A stretch of 64,000 nt of DNA from an uncultured Eubacteriales bacterium (GTDB lineage Bacteria > Bacillota > Clostridia > Peptostreptococcales > Anaerovoracaceae): positions 1-64,000 of the forward strand of contig CADATO010000003.1 of the NCBI GenBank assembly GCA_902790905.1. The letters are read 5' to 3'. Positions within the stretch are counted from its first letter, which is position 1, and every line of letters starts with the position of its first letter. Below the pieces are notes generated by a model. That model worked only from the letters and a program-made list of their open reading frames with translations. It did no database searches and was not told the DNA's origin. Below, piece after piece: positions 35,264-44,468 of the stretch. Position numbers and translations under genes: made by a program.

Positions 35264-35686
35264 ATGATCAATTACGAAACCCTGTTTATTCTTGACCCCG
35301 CTCTCGAGGATGAGAAGAAAGATGCAGCGATCGAAATGGTCAAAGGCGTCATCAGCGCTGACGGCGAAGTCGGCGAAGTCGATGTCTGGGGCCTGAAGAA
35401 GCTGGCGTATCCCATCCAGAAGAAGAACGAGGGTTATTATGTTGTGATCGAATTCCAGGCAAATCCTGAACTGCCGAAGGAACTCGACAGAAGGATGCGC
35501 ATCAGCGATGCCTTCATGCGTCACATCATCGTCAACAAGGAAGAAGAACTGAAGAACGCGCCGAAAGCGGCTCCGAAGGCTGCAAAGGAAGAAGCTCCGA
35601 AGGCGGAAGCGCCCAAGGAAGAAGCTCCTGCAGAGGAAGCTCCGGCAGAAGCACCCGCAGCTGAAGAAGCACCGGTAGAAGAATAA
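35264..35686 (+). CDS. rpsF: 30S ribosomal protein S6
   Basis: 140 residues. The S6 domain occupies residues 1-95 (MINYETLFILDP, VWGLKKLAYPIQKKNEGYY, RRMRISDAFMRHI, the last binding S18/rRNA). A tail of about 45 residues rich in Ala, Glu, Pro and Lys follows, longer than in E. coli or Bacillus S6. A strong AGGGAGGA site precedes the ATG. It is first in the operon rpsF-ssb-rpsR. Confidence 0.97.
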   Translation: MINYETLFILDPALEDEKKDAAIEMVKGVISADGEVGEVDVWGLKKLAYPIQKKNEGYYVVIEFQANPELPKELDRRMRISDAFMRHIIVNKEEELKNAPKAAPKAAKEEAPKAEAPKEEAPAEEAPAEAPAAEEAPVEE

Positions 35687-35696
35687 GAGGTGGCTC

Positions 35697-36335
35697 ATGA
35701 ACAGCGTAGCATTGATCGGAAGATTGACAAGAGACCCGGAGATCCGGTACACAGGTGACCAGATGGCCATCGCGACCTTCTCGATCGCTATCGACCGGCC
35801 TCCGAGAAGAGATGGTACCAGAGAGACAGATTTCCCGCGCATCACGGTCTTCGGCCGTCAGGCGGAGAACTGCGAAAAGTACCTGAAGAAGGGCCGGATG
35901 GTAGGTGTTACCGGAAGGATCCAGACCGGCAGCTACACCAACAAGAACGGCGACAAAGTCTACACCACCGACATCGTGGCGGACAGAGTCGAGTTCCTCG
36001 AGTGGGGCGACCGTGAAGGCGGACAGAACCAGGGCGGTTACGGCAGCCAGGGCGGCTATGGCCAGCAGGGCCAGGGCGGTTACGGCGGTCAGAGCAGCTA
36101 CGGACAGTCCGGCGGATCCTATGGCGGCCAGAACAACTACGGCCAGAGCCAGAATTCGTATGGCCAGCAGAGCCAGGGCGGTTACAGCCAGGGCGGCTAC
36201 GGACAGGGCGGTTACGGCCAGCAGAGCCAGAGCGGCTTTGGCGGTCAGGACAGCTTCGGTCAGAGCCAGCAGTCCCAGGCACCTTCGATGCCCCAGGGCT
36301 TTGAAGCCATCGACGACGATGATATTCCCTTCTAG
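35697..36335 (+). CDS. ssb: Single-stranded DNA-binding protein
   Basis: 212 residues. OB-fold domain in residues 1-108 (MNSVALIGRLTRDPEIRYT, FPRITVFGRQAENC). A long Gly/Gln/Tyr/Ser-rich linker of YGQ-type repeats follows, and the protein ends in the acidic tip DDDIPF that recruits replication and repair partners. It coats single-stranded DNA. The repetitive linker DNA (about 36035-36275) is tandem-like but coding. Confidence 0.97.
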   Translation: MNSVALIGRLTRDPEIRYTGDQMAIATFSIAIDRPPRRDGTRETDFPRITVFGRQAENCEKYLKKGRMVGVTGRIQTGSYTNKNGDKVYTTDIVADRVEFLEWGDREGGQNQGGYGSQGGYGQQGQGGYGGQSSYGQSGGSYGGQNNYGQSQNSYGQQSQGGYSQGGYGQGGYGQQSQSGFGGQDSFGQSQQSQAPSMPQGFEAIDDDDIPF

Positions 36336-36374
36336 AGGGTGATAACCCTTTGCAGTTGATAAAGGAGATTAACA

Positions 36375-36605
36375 ATGGAAAGAAGAAAAGGCGGATTCAG
36401 AAGAAAGAAAGTTTGCCAGTTCTGCGCAGAGAAGGTGGACTTCGTAGATTATAAGGATACCGAGACGCTGAAGAAGTACATCACCGAGAGAGGCAAGATC
36501 CTTCCCAAGCGCATCACCGGTACCTGCGCGATCCATCAGAGAGCGGTCACCACGGCTGTCAAGAGAGCCCGCACCGTCGCTCTGCTGCCCTACGTGGCTG
36601 ACTAA
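36375..36605 (+). CDS. rpsR: 30S ribosomal protein S18
   Basis: 76 residues, full length for the family. [19 protein letters not shown] at the start with a CxxC pair, and [18 protein letters not shown] at the end. Binds S6 in the platform of the 30S subunit. An AAAGGAG site precedes the ATG. A terminator follows, so the operon ends here. Confidence 0.98.
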   Translation: MERRKGGFRRKKVCQFCAEKVDFVDYKDTETLKKYITERGKILPKRITGTCAIHQRAVTTAVKRARTVALLPYVAD

Positions 36606-36627
36606 TTCGCGAGTAACGAATGACAGG

Positions 36628-36653
36628 GAGCCGTCCTCCGGGGCGGCTCTTTT
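36628..36653 (+). terminator. Terminator after rpsR
   Basis: GAGCCG (36628-36633) and CGGCTC (36644-36649), with further G-C pairs inside, followed by TTTT. Confidence 0.8.
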
Positions 36654-36722
36654 GATTTCGCGTAATCGCACAGCCTGCCCGGCCGTCCCCGCGCGGAAAA
36701 CAGATACAAACAGACCGATCTG

Positions 36723-36731
36723 TGGTATACT
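36723..36731 (+). promoter_or_regulatory. Extended -10 promoter of gdpP-rplI-dnaB
   Basis: TGGTATACT (TG, one base, TATACT at 36726-36731). No clear -35. The 142-nt leader to the gdpP start is G+C-rich and unremarkable. Confidence 0.5.
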
Positions 36732-36873
36732 TACTCTGTATTTGTATACCCAGAATGGGGGAATAGCGGGCAAACCATAAAAGTGAGCCGCGGACACAGC
36801 CGCAGCCCGGCAGACACGGCCCGCCAGTCCCGATACATGCGGTATTCCGCGCAGCACCGCGGGGTGATGATCT

Positions 36874-38631
36874 ATGGAAAGAGAACAAATCAAAGAATAC
36901 ATGCAGAGCATACCGGTCCCGATGTGCGTCCTCGATGAAAAGGGCGACGTTATCGCGGCCAGTCCCGGTATGGCGGATGTCTTCCTGTATGACGGCCTGA
37001 CGGGCAGCAACATCTTTGCCCTGACCGGCATCAAGTACCAGGACATCGTAGCGCGCTACGAACGCAGAGACAGCGCCAAGTTCAGCAGCAACGGCAAATA
37101 CTTCCGCGTGCAGGTCGGCGCACTGCCTGGCTCGCCGCTTTACCTGACCCTGACGTTCACCGACGTAACGGAGTTCGAAAACCTCAAAGTCCGCTACATC
37201 AACGAGCGCGCCTACACGGTCATCGTGGATGTGGACAACTTCACGGAGCTGCTGCACCGCACCGAGGACGCCAACCGGCAGGTCCTCTCCGGTGAGATCG
37301 ACCGCAAAGTCCGGCAGTGGGGGTCGCAGATGTATGCGAGCGTCACGCAGGTCCGGCAGGGACGGTATCTGCTGATCGTAGAAAAGAAATATATCAACGA
37401 GCAGGAACGCGCCAAGTTCAACATCCTGAACGAAATGCGCGAGATCCCGACCGAAGCGGACTTCCCCGTGACGGTCAGCATCGGCATCGGCGCAGCGGGG
37501 GACAACCCCGGGCAGGACGAGAAATTCGCCAGACAGGCGCTCGACATGGCCAAGGGCCGCGGCGGCGACCAGGTCGTCATCAAGCTGGATGACAGCCTGA
37601 CCTACTACGGCGGCACCGCCAGATCCGTCGAAAAGCGCAGCAAAGGCAAATCCCGCGTCATCGGCTACGCGCTCGAGAGCCTCATCGACAGCGCGAGCAA
37701 CGTCCTGATCATGGGCCACAAAAACCCGGACATGGACGCGTTCGGCTCGGCGCTCGGCGTGTACTGCCTGGCCAGACAGCGCGGCAAGCGGGCGTATATC
37801 GTGATCGATCAGATCACGGAAGCGCTGACGCTCCTTTATAACGAGATCCTTGAAGAGGGCCGCCATGAGATCATCACCGGCGAAAAGGCCCTGGAGGTCC
37901 TCGACGAAAAGAGCGTGCTGATCATGGTCGACACCCACCGTCCGAGCATCAGCGAATGCCCCGAACTCTGGGAGAAGGCCATCCGGACCGTGATCATCGA
38001 TCACCACAGAAAGTCCGATGAACAGACCAAGACCCCGACCCTGAGCTATATGGAAAGCTACGCCTCCAGCGCGTCGGAACTCGTCACCGAGATCCTGCAG
38101 TACACCGTGGAGAGAAGGGACATCCTCAAGAGCGAAGCGAACGCGCTGCTCGCCGGCATCATGGTCGACACGAACAGCTTCTCGGTGAAGTCCGGGATCC
38201 GTACGTTCGAGGCGGCGGCCTGGCTCAAGCGCATCGGCGCGGACAGCGAGCAGGTCAAGAAACTGTTCCAGATCAGCTACGAGATGTTCAAACTCAAAGC
38301 AGACTGTTACAACGCCGCGGTGATCGACGACAAAGGCATGGCGTTCACCGTCTACAACGGCGCTTCCGAGAACGCGCAGATCATCAACGCGCAGGTTGCG
38401 GACGAACTGCTGACCATCCAGGGCGTCAAGGCGAGCTTTGTTGCTTCACGCGATCTGATGGGCCGCACGTACATCAGCGCCAGATCGCTGGGCGAGATCA
38501 ACGTGCAGGTCATCATGGAGCAGTTTGGCGGCGGCGGGCACCTCAATACCGCAGGCGCACAGCTGCGCATGAGCCCGGAAGAAGCTATCGAACAGATCAA
38601 AGCCTACCTCGCGGCAGAGGGGCTGGAATAA
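36874..38631 (+). CDS. gdpP: DHH-DHHA1 cyclic-di-AMP phosphodiesterase lacking the membrane anchor
   Basis: 585 residues. Order: PAS-like domain (1-100, MCVLDEKGDVIAAS), degenerate GGDEF domain (about 105-245), DHH catalytic domain (GHKNPDMDAFGSALG near 277, VDTHRPS, IIDHHRKS near 372) and DHHA1 domain (GGGGHLNTAGAQL near 551). This is the order of GdpP, which degrades c-di-AMP. Usual GdpP proteins of about 655 residues begin with two membrane helices. Here the protein starts directly at the PAS domain and the upstream DNA has no such helices, so it should be cytosolic. It sits in the usual place before rplI and dnaB. Confidence 0.9.
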   Translation: MEREQIKEYMQSIPVPMCVLDEKGDVIAASPGMADVFLYDGLTGSNIFALTGIKYQDIVARYERRDSAKFSSNGKYFRVQVGALPGSPLYLTLTFTDVTEFENLKVRYINERAYTVIVDVDNFTELLHRTEDANRQVLSGEIDRKVRQWGSQMYASVTQVRQGRYLLIVEKKYINEQERAKFNILNEMREIPTEADFPVTVSIGIGAAGDNPGQDEKFARQALDMAKGRGGDQVVIKLDDSLTYYGGTARSVEKRSKGKSRVIGYALESLIDSASNVLIMGHKNPDMDAFGSALGVYCLARQRGKRAYIVIDQITEALTLLYNEILEEGRHEIITGEKALEVLDEKSVLIMVDTHRPSISECPELWEKAIRTVIIDHHRKSDEQTKTPTLSYMESYASSASELVTEILQYTVERRDILKSEANALLAGIMVDTNSFSVKSGIRTFEAAAWLKRIGADSEQVKKLFQISYEMFKLKADCYNAAVIDDKGMAFTVYNGASENAQIINAQVADELLTIQGVKASFVASRDLMGRTYISARSLGEINVQVIMEQFGGGGHLNTAGAQLRMSPEEAIEQIKAYLAAEGLE

Positions 38632-38700
38632 AGGAAGCGGCTGCGCGGAATAAAAACAGGACAGTCAATCAGATATTCTTAACAGACAGGAGATAAAGCA

Positions 38701-39147
38701 ATGATCGTAATCTTACTCAAAGACGTCAAAGGCACCGGTAAAGCAGGCGAGATCGTCAAAGTCAGCGACGGCTATGCGCGCAACATGCTGATCCCCCGCG
38801 GGATGGCCAAGGAAGCGACAGACGGCAACGTCCGCAGCCTCGAGAAGGCCAAGGCGGTGCAGGCGCAGAAAGATGCCGATGCAAAGGCGGCGGCGGAGAA
38901 GCTGGCGGAAGAACTCAAAGACAAGGAGATCGTCATCCGCACCAAGGGCGGCGAAGGCGGCAAGCTCTTCGGCAGCATCACCACCAAGGACATCGAGGCG
39001 GCCGTTAAGGACCAGCTCGGTGTGAAGATCGACAAGAAAAAGATGCAGATGGAATCGCCCATCAAGCACATCGGCTCGCACGAAGTGGCAGTGAAACTGG
39101 CGGGCGGCGTGGCAGCCGTCATCCGCGTCAAGGTCGAGGCCGAATAA
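38701..39147 (+). CDS. rplI: 50S ribosomal protein L9
   Basis: 148 residues, full length. N-terminal domain [33 protein letters not shown]; long central helix; C-terminal rRNA-binding domain with [23 protein letters not shown] lies before the ATG. Sits between gdpP and dnaB, as in most Bacillota. Confidence 0.98.
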   Translation: MIVILLKDVKGTGKAGEIVKVSDGYARNMLIPRGMAKEATDGNVRSLEKAKAVQAQKDADAKAAAEKLAEELKDKEIVIRTKGGEGGKLFGSITTKDIEAAVKDQLGVKIDKKKMQMESPIKHIGSHEVAVKLAGGVAAVIRVKVEAE

Positions 39148-39162
39148 GAAAGGAAACGAGCA

Positions 39163-40485
39163 ATGGCAGGTGAGAGGATCCCTCCGCACAATATGGAAGC
39201 CGAACAGTCCGTCCTCGGGGCATGCATGCTCTCGAAGGATGCGCTGTACGACGTGCTGGAAAAAGTGCGTGAAGAGGACTTTTACAATAAGAATCACGGC
39301 GAGATCTTTGCCGCCATCAAGGCGCTCGAGAAAAAGGGCTCCCCGGTGGACGTGCTGACGGTCTCGGATGAGCTCGCGCGGCGCAACTCGCTCGACATGG
39401 TCGGCGGGCGTGCGTACGTGGCGACGCTGTCTGCGAATGTCCCCTCGACATCCAATGCGGGGCAGTACGCGTCCATCGTCACGGACAGCGCGGAGATGCG
39501 CCGGCTGATCGAAACAGCGGCCGACATCATGGAGCAGGGGTACAGCAGCGAACTGCCGGCCTCGACCATCCTCGACCACGCGGAGCAGCAGATCTTTGAG
39601 ATCGCGCAGAGCCGCAACACCAGAGACATGGCCAAGCTCAAGGACGTCCTCGCGGACAACATGGCGCTGATCAACGAACTCGCCGACAAGAAAGGCGAGA
39701 TCATCGGCGTGCCGACCGGGTTCATCGACCTTGACAAGATGATCAGCGGCATGCAGAAGTCCGACCTCATCATCCTCGCGGCGCGCCCGTCCATGGGTAA
39801 GACGGCGTTCGCCCTGTGCGTGGCACGCAACGCGGCGCTCAAAGGGTACAAGGTCGCGATCTTCTCGCTCGAAATGGGCAAGATGCAGCTCTCCCAGAGA
39901 CTGCTGTCCATGGAGGCGGGCGTCGACGCCAACCGACTGCGTACCGGACGCCTCGAGAGCAATGACTGGATGAAGATGTCGGCGGTCATGGACCGTCTCT
40001 CGGAGGCGGACATCCGCATCGACGATACCCCCGGCATGACGGTCATGGGCATCAAGAACAAGTGCCGCCGCATGAAGGCGGAGGCGGGGCTCGACCTCGT
40101 CGTCATCGACTACCTGCAGCTCATGTCGGCGGACGGCAGGGCCGAAAGCCGCCAGCAGGAAGTCTCCAACCTGTCGCGTAACTTAAAGCAGCTCGCCAGA
40201 GAACTCGACTGCCCGGTGCTGGTGCTTTCCCAGCTGTCCCGTGCCGTCGAGAGCCGCAGCGACCACAGACCGCAGCTCGCGGACCTGCGTGAGTCCGGCT
40301 CCATCGAGCAGGACGCGGACGTTGTGCTGTTCCTCTACCGCGACGAAGTCTACGACAAGGAGACAGACCGTCCGGGCGAGTGCGAAGTGCACGTATCCAA
40401 ACAAAGAAACGGCCCGATCGGCGTCGTCGACGTCCTGTGGCAGGGCCGCTACACCAGATTTGTCAACAAGCAGCAGGGTTCCTGA
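39163..40485 (+). CDS. dnaB: Replicative DNA helicase DnaB
   Basis: 440 residues. N-terminal primase-interacting domain (PPHNMEAEQSVLGACM) and RecA-like motor with Walker A ARPSMGKTAFAL near 207, DYLQLM for Walker B near 318, and the DNA-binding loop LSQLSRAVESR. Unwinds DNA at the fork as a hexamer. 15 nt after rplI, so the same transcript. Confidence 0.97.
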   Translation: MAGERIPPHNMEAEQSVLGACMLSKDALYDVLEKVREEDFYNKNHGEIFAAIKALEKKGSPVDVLTVSDELARRNSLDMVGGRAYVATLSANVPSTSNAGQYASIVTDSAEMRRLIETAADIMEQGYSSELPASTILDHAEQQIFEIAQSRNTRDMAKLKDVLADNMALINELADKKGEIIGVPTGFIDLDKMISGMQKSDLIILAARPSMGKTAFALCVARNAALKGYKVAIFSLEMGKMQLSQRLLSMEAGVDANRLRTGRLESNDWMKMSAVMDRLSEADIRIDDTPGMTVMGIKNKCRRMKAEAGLDLVVIDYLQLMSADGRAESRQQEVSNLSRNLKQLARELDCPVLVLSQLSRAVESRSDHRPQLADLRESGSIEQDADVVLFLYRDEVYDKETDRPGECEVHVSKQRNGPIGVVDVLWQGRYTRFVNKQQGS

Positions 40486-40582
40486 TGCGCAGACAGTCCG
40501 GCTCTGATGCACCGGCAGCAGAGTCGGCAAAGCGCGGCCGGATCCGCCGGCTGCGAACCCTAACGGAGAAAACATACCGCAC

Positions 40583-42040
40583 ATGTTCAGGAAAGAACCG
40601 AAAACAACTGTATATCTGTACGACACGCCCATCGAGAACATCTTTCTCGCGGAGTACATGCCGGAGATCCCGGGCGACTATCTGAAGGTGTATCTGTATG
40701 CCCAGATGCTCGCAAGTTCCGGGGAGACCGCGGAATCGCCTATTTACGATGCCGCAGCACCGGCGCAGTCCGGCGCGGCCGGGCAGGCGGCGGGCGGACT
40801 CGGCCTTGCCGGCGGATCGCTGGCGGCCGGCTACCGTAAGATCGCCAAGGCGCTGCGCATGGAGCCTGTCGATGTGGAGAAGGCGTTCCTGTACCTGTCC
40901 GAACTCGGACTGGCTGAAAAGCGCGCCGGCAGATGGGTCTTTCCTGTCATGAAGGAAAAACTGTACGGCAGTCCGAATACGAGACGGCGCACCCCGGAGA
41001 ACACGGGCGCCGGAACTGCGGCCGGCACCACGAACGGGGCAGCCGGGGCTGCGCAGAACGGACAGCCCGGCGCGGCAGGGCAGAGCACACAGAACGGCAG
41101 CCTTGCCGGCGGCGCGGACCAGACCGCGTACCGGCGCCTCCTCAACAACAGGCCGATCGCGGACATGACCGCGAAGGTGCAGGAGATCGTGGGGCGATTC
41201 CTGCTCCCGGAAGAGACGCAGGCCATCATGGACTGGATCACCGAACTCGGCGCGGACCCGGACCTCATCGTGCGCGCGTACGAATACGCCAGACAGCGCG
41301 GGGCGACGAGCCACCGCTACGTCAGCAAGGTCCTGATCGGCTGGGCGGAGAACGGCATCCACACCAGACAGGATGCGGACGAATACCTGGCGGAGCGCGA
41401 CGAACGGCACTTCGTGTACCGGCGCATCATGCAGGCGCTTGGATTCAGCCGCAATGTCACGGAAGAGGAAGCGCGTCTCATCGACGAATGGGTCGACGAA
41501 CTGGACTGCTCGATGCAGCAGATCATGGATGCCTGTGCGAAGACAGCGGGCATCGGCAATCCGAATATCAAGTACGTCGATGCGGTCCTGAGAAATCAGA
41601 AGGCCGGCAAAGGCGGACAGGGCGGACAGAGCGGTCAGCAGGAAGTTTCGCGCAACCGCGTGCTCGCATACTACGCACATTTGCGTGAAGAGGCGGAAGA
41701 ACGCGCGGAACAGGCGCGGCTCGACGTCTACAGAAGAGTGCCGGAAATCCGGCAGATGGATGAACAGATCGCGGCAGCCAGCCGTGAGATGACCAATGTG
41801 ATGGTGCAGGGCGGCGCAGACAAGATCGAGCGCATTCAGGCGCTCCGCAGCCGTCTGCAGCAGACGGAACAGGCAAAGACCCGGCTCATGACCGAGCGCG
41901 GGATCCCGATCGATATTATGAACATCCGCTACCGCTGTCCGCGGTGCGGGGATACGGGCGTACTCGACAACGGCGCCCGCTGTGACTGCTATCTGGAGGT
42001 CGTGAAAGAAGCGGCCGATTGGCATGAAGAAGAAAAGTAA
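40583..42040 (+). CDS. DnaD-domain replication protein with DnaC-type zinc motif
   Basis: 485 residues. N-terminal winged-helix of DnaD/DnaB type (about 1-130, including an Ala/Gly-rich insert). A linker of about 50 residues rich in Gly, Ala and Thr follows, then two DnaD C-terminal domains (about 195-270 with GATSHRYVSKVLIGW; 275-345 with NIKYVDAVLRN). A coiled region leads to a C-terminal Cys cluster (YRCPRCGDTG...CDC). That Cys cluster resembles the zinc motif at the start of clostridial DnaC helicase loaders, yet no AAA+ domain follows, and no dnaC gene is next door. Role: primosome assembly and probably delivery of DnaB. The neighbours (dnaB before) support it. Confidence 0.8.
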   Translation: MFRKEPKTTVYLYDTPIENIFLAEYMPEIPGDYLKVYLYAQMLASSGETAESPIYDAAAPAQSGAAGQAAGGLGLAGGSLAAGYRKIAKALRMEPVDVEKAFLYLSELGLAEKRAGRWVFPVMKEKLYGSPNTRRRTPENTGAGTAAGTTNGAAGAAQNGQPGAAGQSTQNGSLAGGADQTAYRRLLNNRPIADMTAKVQEIVGRFLLPEETQAIMDWITELGADPDLIVRAYEYARQRGATSHRYVSKVLIGWAENGIHTRQDADEYLAERDERHFVYRRIMQALGFSRNVTEEEARLIDEWVDELDCSMQQIMDACAKTAGIGNPNIKYVDAVLRNQKAGKGGQGGQSGQQEVSRNRVLAYYAHLREEAEERAEQARLDVYRRVPEIRQMDEQIAAASREMTNVMVQGGADKIERIQALRSRLQQTEQAKTRLMTERGIPIDIMNIRYRCPRCGDTGVLDNGARCDCYLEVVKEAADWHEEEK

Positions 42041-42830
42041 AGGACGAGTCAAAAAATTTGAGCAGGAAAACAACATCCTGCAGTTCCCCGGGGACGCGGC
42101 GCGTTCCTACAGCGAGCGGGACGACGAGGCAGGCGTGAGCCAGACCCGGTACAATACGCAGGATCTGTACGACACCCCGCTGTACGGGAATGAGGAATAC
42201 GACGATCCGGACTACGCGCCGGGCGCTGATTTTACGCGCAATGAAAGCTATGAGCCTTCTTCGCGGTTTGACCTCGATGCCTTTATGGAAGAAGGATGGG
42301 AGAACATCCGGCAGCAGGCGGCGGCCGATATCAGCCGCGGAGACTACGGGAGCAGCCGGTACGGCGCAGAGAGCAGCGATTATGGCAGCCGCACCAGCAC
42401 AGACGCGGCAGGCAGCGCGCAGAAGCCGCACTTCACGGCGGCGGACGCCTACGGCAGAGAAGCCGACGAGGGCGCCGGTCCGACGTCCGACCCGATGATC
42501 CACCGGCCTAAGCAGGAGAGCAAGGACGAGCGCAAGAAAAAGCGTGTCAGCGCGCAGAAACGCAGACGCCGCCTGATCTATTTCGCGGTGTTCGCCGTTG
42601 CGCTGGTCGTGATCTTCTTCACCATCCAGAACGTGATCAGCCTCAAGATGGAAGAGCGCGAACTCCTCCAGCAGCAGCGCGAGCTCGAAGCGCGCAAGGC
42701 GGAACTTGAAGAGGAACTCACACAGGTCGACGAGACCGACTATATCGAGCAGCAGGCAAGGGAGCAGCTGCATATGATCAAACCGGGCGAGATCCTGTAT
42801 CTGCTGCCCGATCACGACGACAAGGAATAA
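42024..42830 (+). CDS. Septum-formation initiator (DivIC/FtsL-like) with long disordered head
   Basis: 268 residues, overlapping the previous gene by 17 nt. Residues 1-180 are polar, rich in Asp, Ser, Tyr and Arg, and look disordered. A single membrane helix follows (about 190-210, LIYFAVFAVALVVIFF), then a coiled coil (EERELLQQQRELEARKAEL) and a family ending (QAREQLHMIKPGEILYLL). Family members are about 100 residues, so the cytosolic head is a large addition. It should act in the divisome with FtsB/FtsL partners. The place between replication and rRNA-maturation genes is unusual. Confidence 0.85.
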   Translation: MKKKSKGRVKKFEQENNILQFPGDAARSYSERDDEAGVSQTRYNTQDLYDTPLYGNEEYDDPDYAPGADFTRNESYEPSSRFDLDAFMEEGWENIRQQAAADISRGDYGSSRYGAESSDYGSRTSTDAAGSAQKPHFTAADAYGREADEGAGPTSDPMIHRPKQESKDERKKKRVSAQKRRRRLIYFAVFAVALVVIFFTIQNVISLKMEERELLQQQRELEARKAELEEELTQVDETDYIEQQAREQLHMIKPGEILYLLPDHDDKE

Positions 42831-42832
42831 CC

Positions 42833-43453
42833 ATGGCACAGGACTTTCCCGTCATTGCGGAGACCATCATCGTAGAGGGCCGCGATGACACCAACAGCAT
42901 CAAACGGGCCGTTGCGGCCGAGACGATAGAGACACATGGATTTGGCATCCGCAGGGAGACCTGGGAGCTGATCGACAAAGCGTACCGGACGACGGGCATC
43001 ATCGTGTTCACCGATCCGGACCACGCGGGGGAGACGATCAGAAAACGCATTCTGGACAAATACCCGGATGCGCTCGAGGCATTCCTCGATCAGGAATCCG
43101 CACGCGCCGGCGACGACATCGGCATCGAGAACGCGGCGCCGGATGCGGTCCGTGAGGCACTGGCAAAAGTGCACCGCGCAGCGTCTGCAGAAGGCGGCGC
43201 CGGAAGTACAGACAGTGCGGCCGGCGGCGCAGACAGTGCGGCAGATGATGCTGCGGCTGAGCGATTCTCCATGGCGGACCTGCAGGAGGCAGGGCTCATC
43301 GGCACAGAGAGTGCTCAGGCAGGCAGACAGGCCGTGGGCAAGGCGCTCGGCATCGGCTACGGCAACGCCAAGGCGTTTCTGAGAAAACTCAACCATTACG
43401 GGATCAGCAGAGAAGACTTCGCGCAGGCGGTCAGCACCTGGCAGGCGAAGTAA
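42833..43453 (+). CDS. rnmV: Ribonuclease M5 (5S rRNA maturation)
   Basis: 206 residues. Toprim domain with VEGRDDT near residue 15 and FTDPDHAGETIRK near 60 (acidic metal ligands), and a C-terminal RNA-binding part (GRQAVGKALGIGYGNAKAFLRKLN). Cleaves 5S rRNA precursor. Between them lies an Ala/Gly/Asp-rich stretch (about 105-145) absent from the usual protein, which accounts for the extra length. Directly before rsmA, the common arrangement. Confidence 0.92.
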   Translation: MAQDFPVIAETIIVEGRDDTNSIKRAVAAETIETHGFGIRRETWELIDKAYRTTGIIVFTDPDHAGETIRKRILDKYPDALEAFLDQESARAGDDIGIENAAPDAVREALAKVHRAASAEGGAGSTDSAAGGADSAADDAAAERFSMADLQEAGLIGTESAQAGRQAVGKALGIGYGNAKAFLRKLNHYGISREDFAQAVSTWQAK

Positions 43454-43462
43454 CCAAGCGAT

Positions 43463-44464
43463 ATGACACACAAAAAAGGCAGACAACCGTATACTTCCGA
43501 CAAAGTCCGTCCGATCAAGAGCCTCGGGCAGAATTTCCTGCGCGACCAGAACGTTGTGGCGGCGATCGTGGACGGGGCGGAGCTCGGTGAGGATGATCTC
43601 TGTATCGAGATCGGTCCGGGCACAGGCGCTCTGACCGGCATGGCGGCCAAGCGGGCGCGCCATCTGGTTGCGATCGAGCTCGACCGGCATGTGCTCGGGC
43701 ATCTGCGCAGGGAACTCGCGCGGCAGGGGCTGTCCATGTATGTGGATGAACCGGCGGCCGCGGCGCCGCAGGGCGAAGAGGCCGGGGCTGCAAGTGAAGA
43801 AGCCGGCGCAGATCCGACATATACGGAAGCCGGCGCGGCGTTCGATGCAGCGCTTGCCACAAAAGCGGACGTTGAGGTGGTGCTTGCAGACATCCTGAAA
43901 GTCGACCTCACCGCGCTCATCAACGAACAGAAAGAGAAAGATCCGCAGATCACCGGTGCAGCGCTCATCGGCAATCTGCCCTACTATATCACGACCCCGA
44001 TCATCATGAAGGTGCTGGAAGAGGCGGTGCCCGTGCGCAGCCTGACCGTCATGATGCAGAAGGAAGTCGCAGACCGCATCCTGGCAAAGCCGGGCACCAA
44101 GGCGTACGGCGCACTCAGCGTCGCGGTGCAGTACTACTGCACGGTGGAGAAGGTCGCGGACGCGCCGCGGCAGTGTTTCCATCCGCAGCCGAAGGTGGAC
44201 AGCGTGGTCCTGCGGCTCGACAGAAGAGAGGAGAAGGCGGCGGCGCCAATCGACGAATCGCTCTTCTTCCTCTGCATCCGCGCGGGGTTTTCCAAGCGGC
44301 GCAAGACGCTGCTCAACTGTTTCACAGGCATGTTCGGTATGGACAAGGAAGAGATCGCTCATGAACTGACCGCAGCGGGCATCGACCCGTCGCGGCGCGG
44401 CGAGACGCTGACAATCGAAGAATATGCAGCGCTCGCAGATCATTTTGCAGCTCTGAAGGACTGA
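43463..44464 (+). CDS. rsmA: 16S rRNA A1518/A1519 dimethyltransferase
   Basis: 333 residues. SAM-binding IEIGPGTGALTG near residue 50, catalytic GNLPYYITTPII near 170 (NLPY), QKEVADRIL and a C-terminal KRRKTLLNC. Adds four methyl groups to two adenosines in helix 45. A stretch of about 45 residues rich in Ala, Gly and Glu (about 93-135) is inserted between core strands, making the protein longer than the usual 270-290. Lies 9 nt after rnmV. Confidence 0.95.
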   Translation: MTHKKGRQPYTSDKVRPIKSLGQNFLRDQNVVAAIVDGAELGEDDLCIEIGPGTGALTGMAAKRARHLVAIELDRHVLGHLRRELARQGLSMYVDEPAAAAPQGEEAGAASEEAGADPTYTEAGAAFDAALATKADVEVVLADILKVDLTALINEQKEKDPQITGAALIGNLPYYITTPIIMKVLEEAVPVRSLTVMMQKEVADRILAKPGTKAYGALSVAVQYYCTVEKVADAPRQCFHPQPKVDSVVLRLDRREEKAAAPIDESLFFLCIRAGFSKRRKTLLNCFTGMFGMDKEEIAHELTAAGIDPSRRGETLTIEEYAALADHFAALKD

Positions 44465-44468
44465 GCTA

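Noticed and set aside
36035-36275. Tandem repeat array resembling a satellite or CRISPR
   Set aside because: Codes for the Gly/Gln/Tyr-rich linker of SSB; no spacer-repeat structure.
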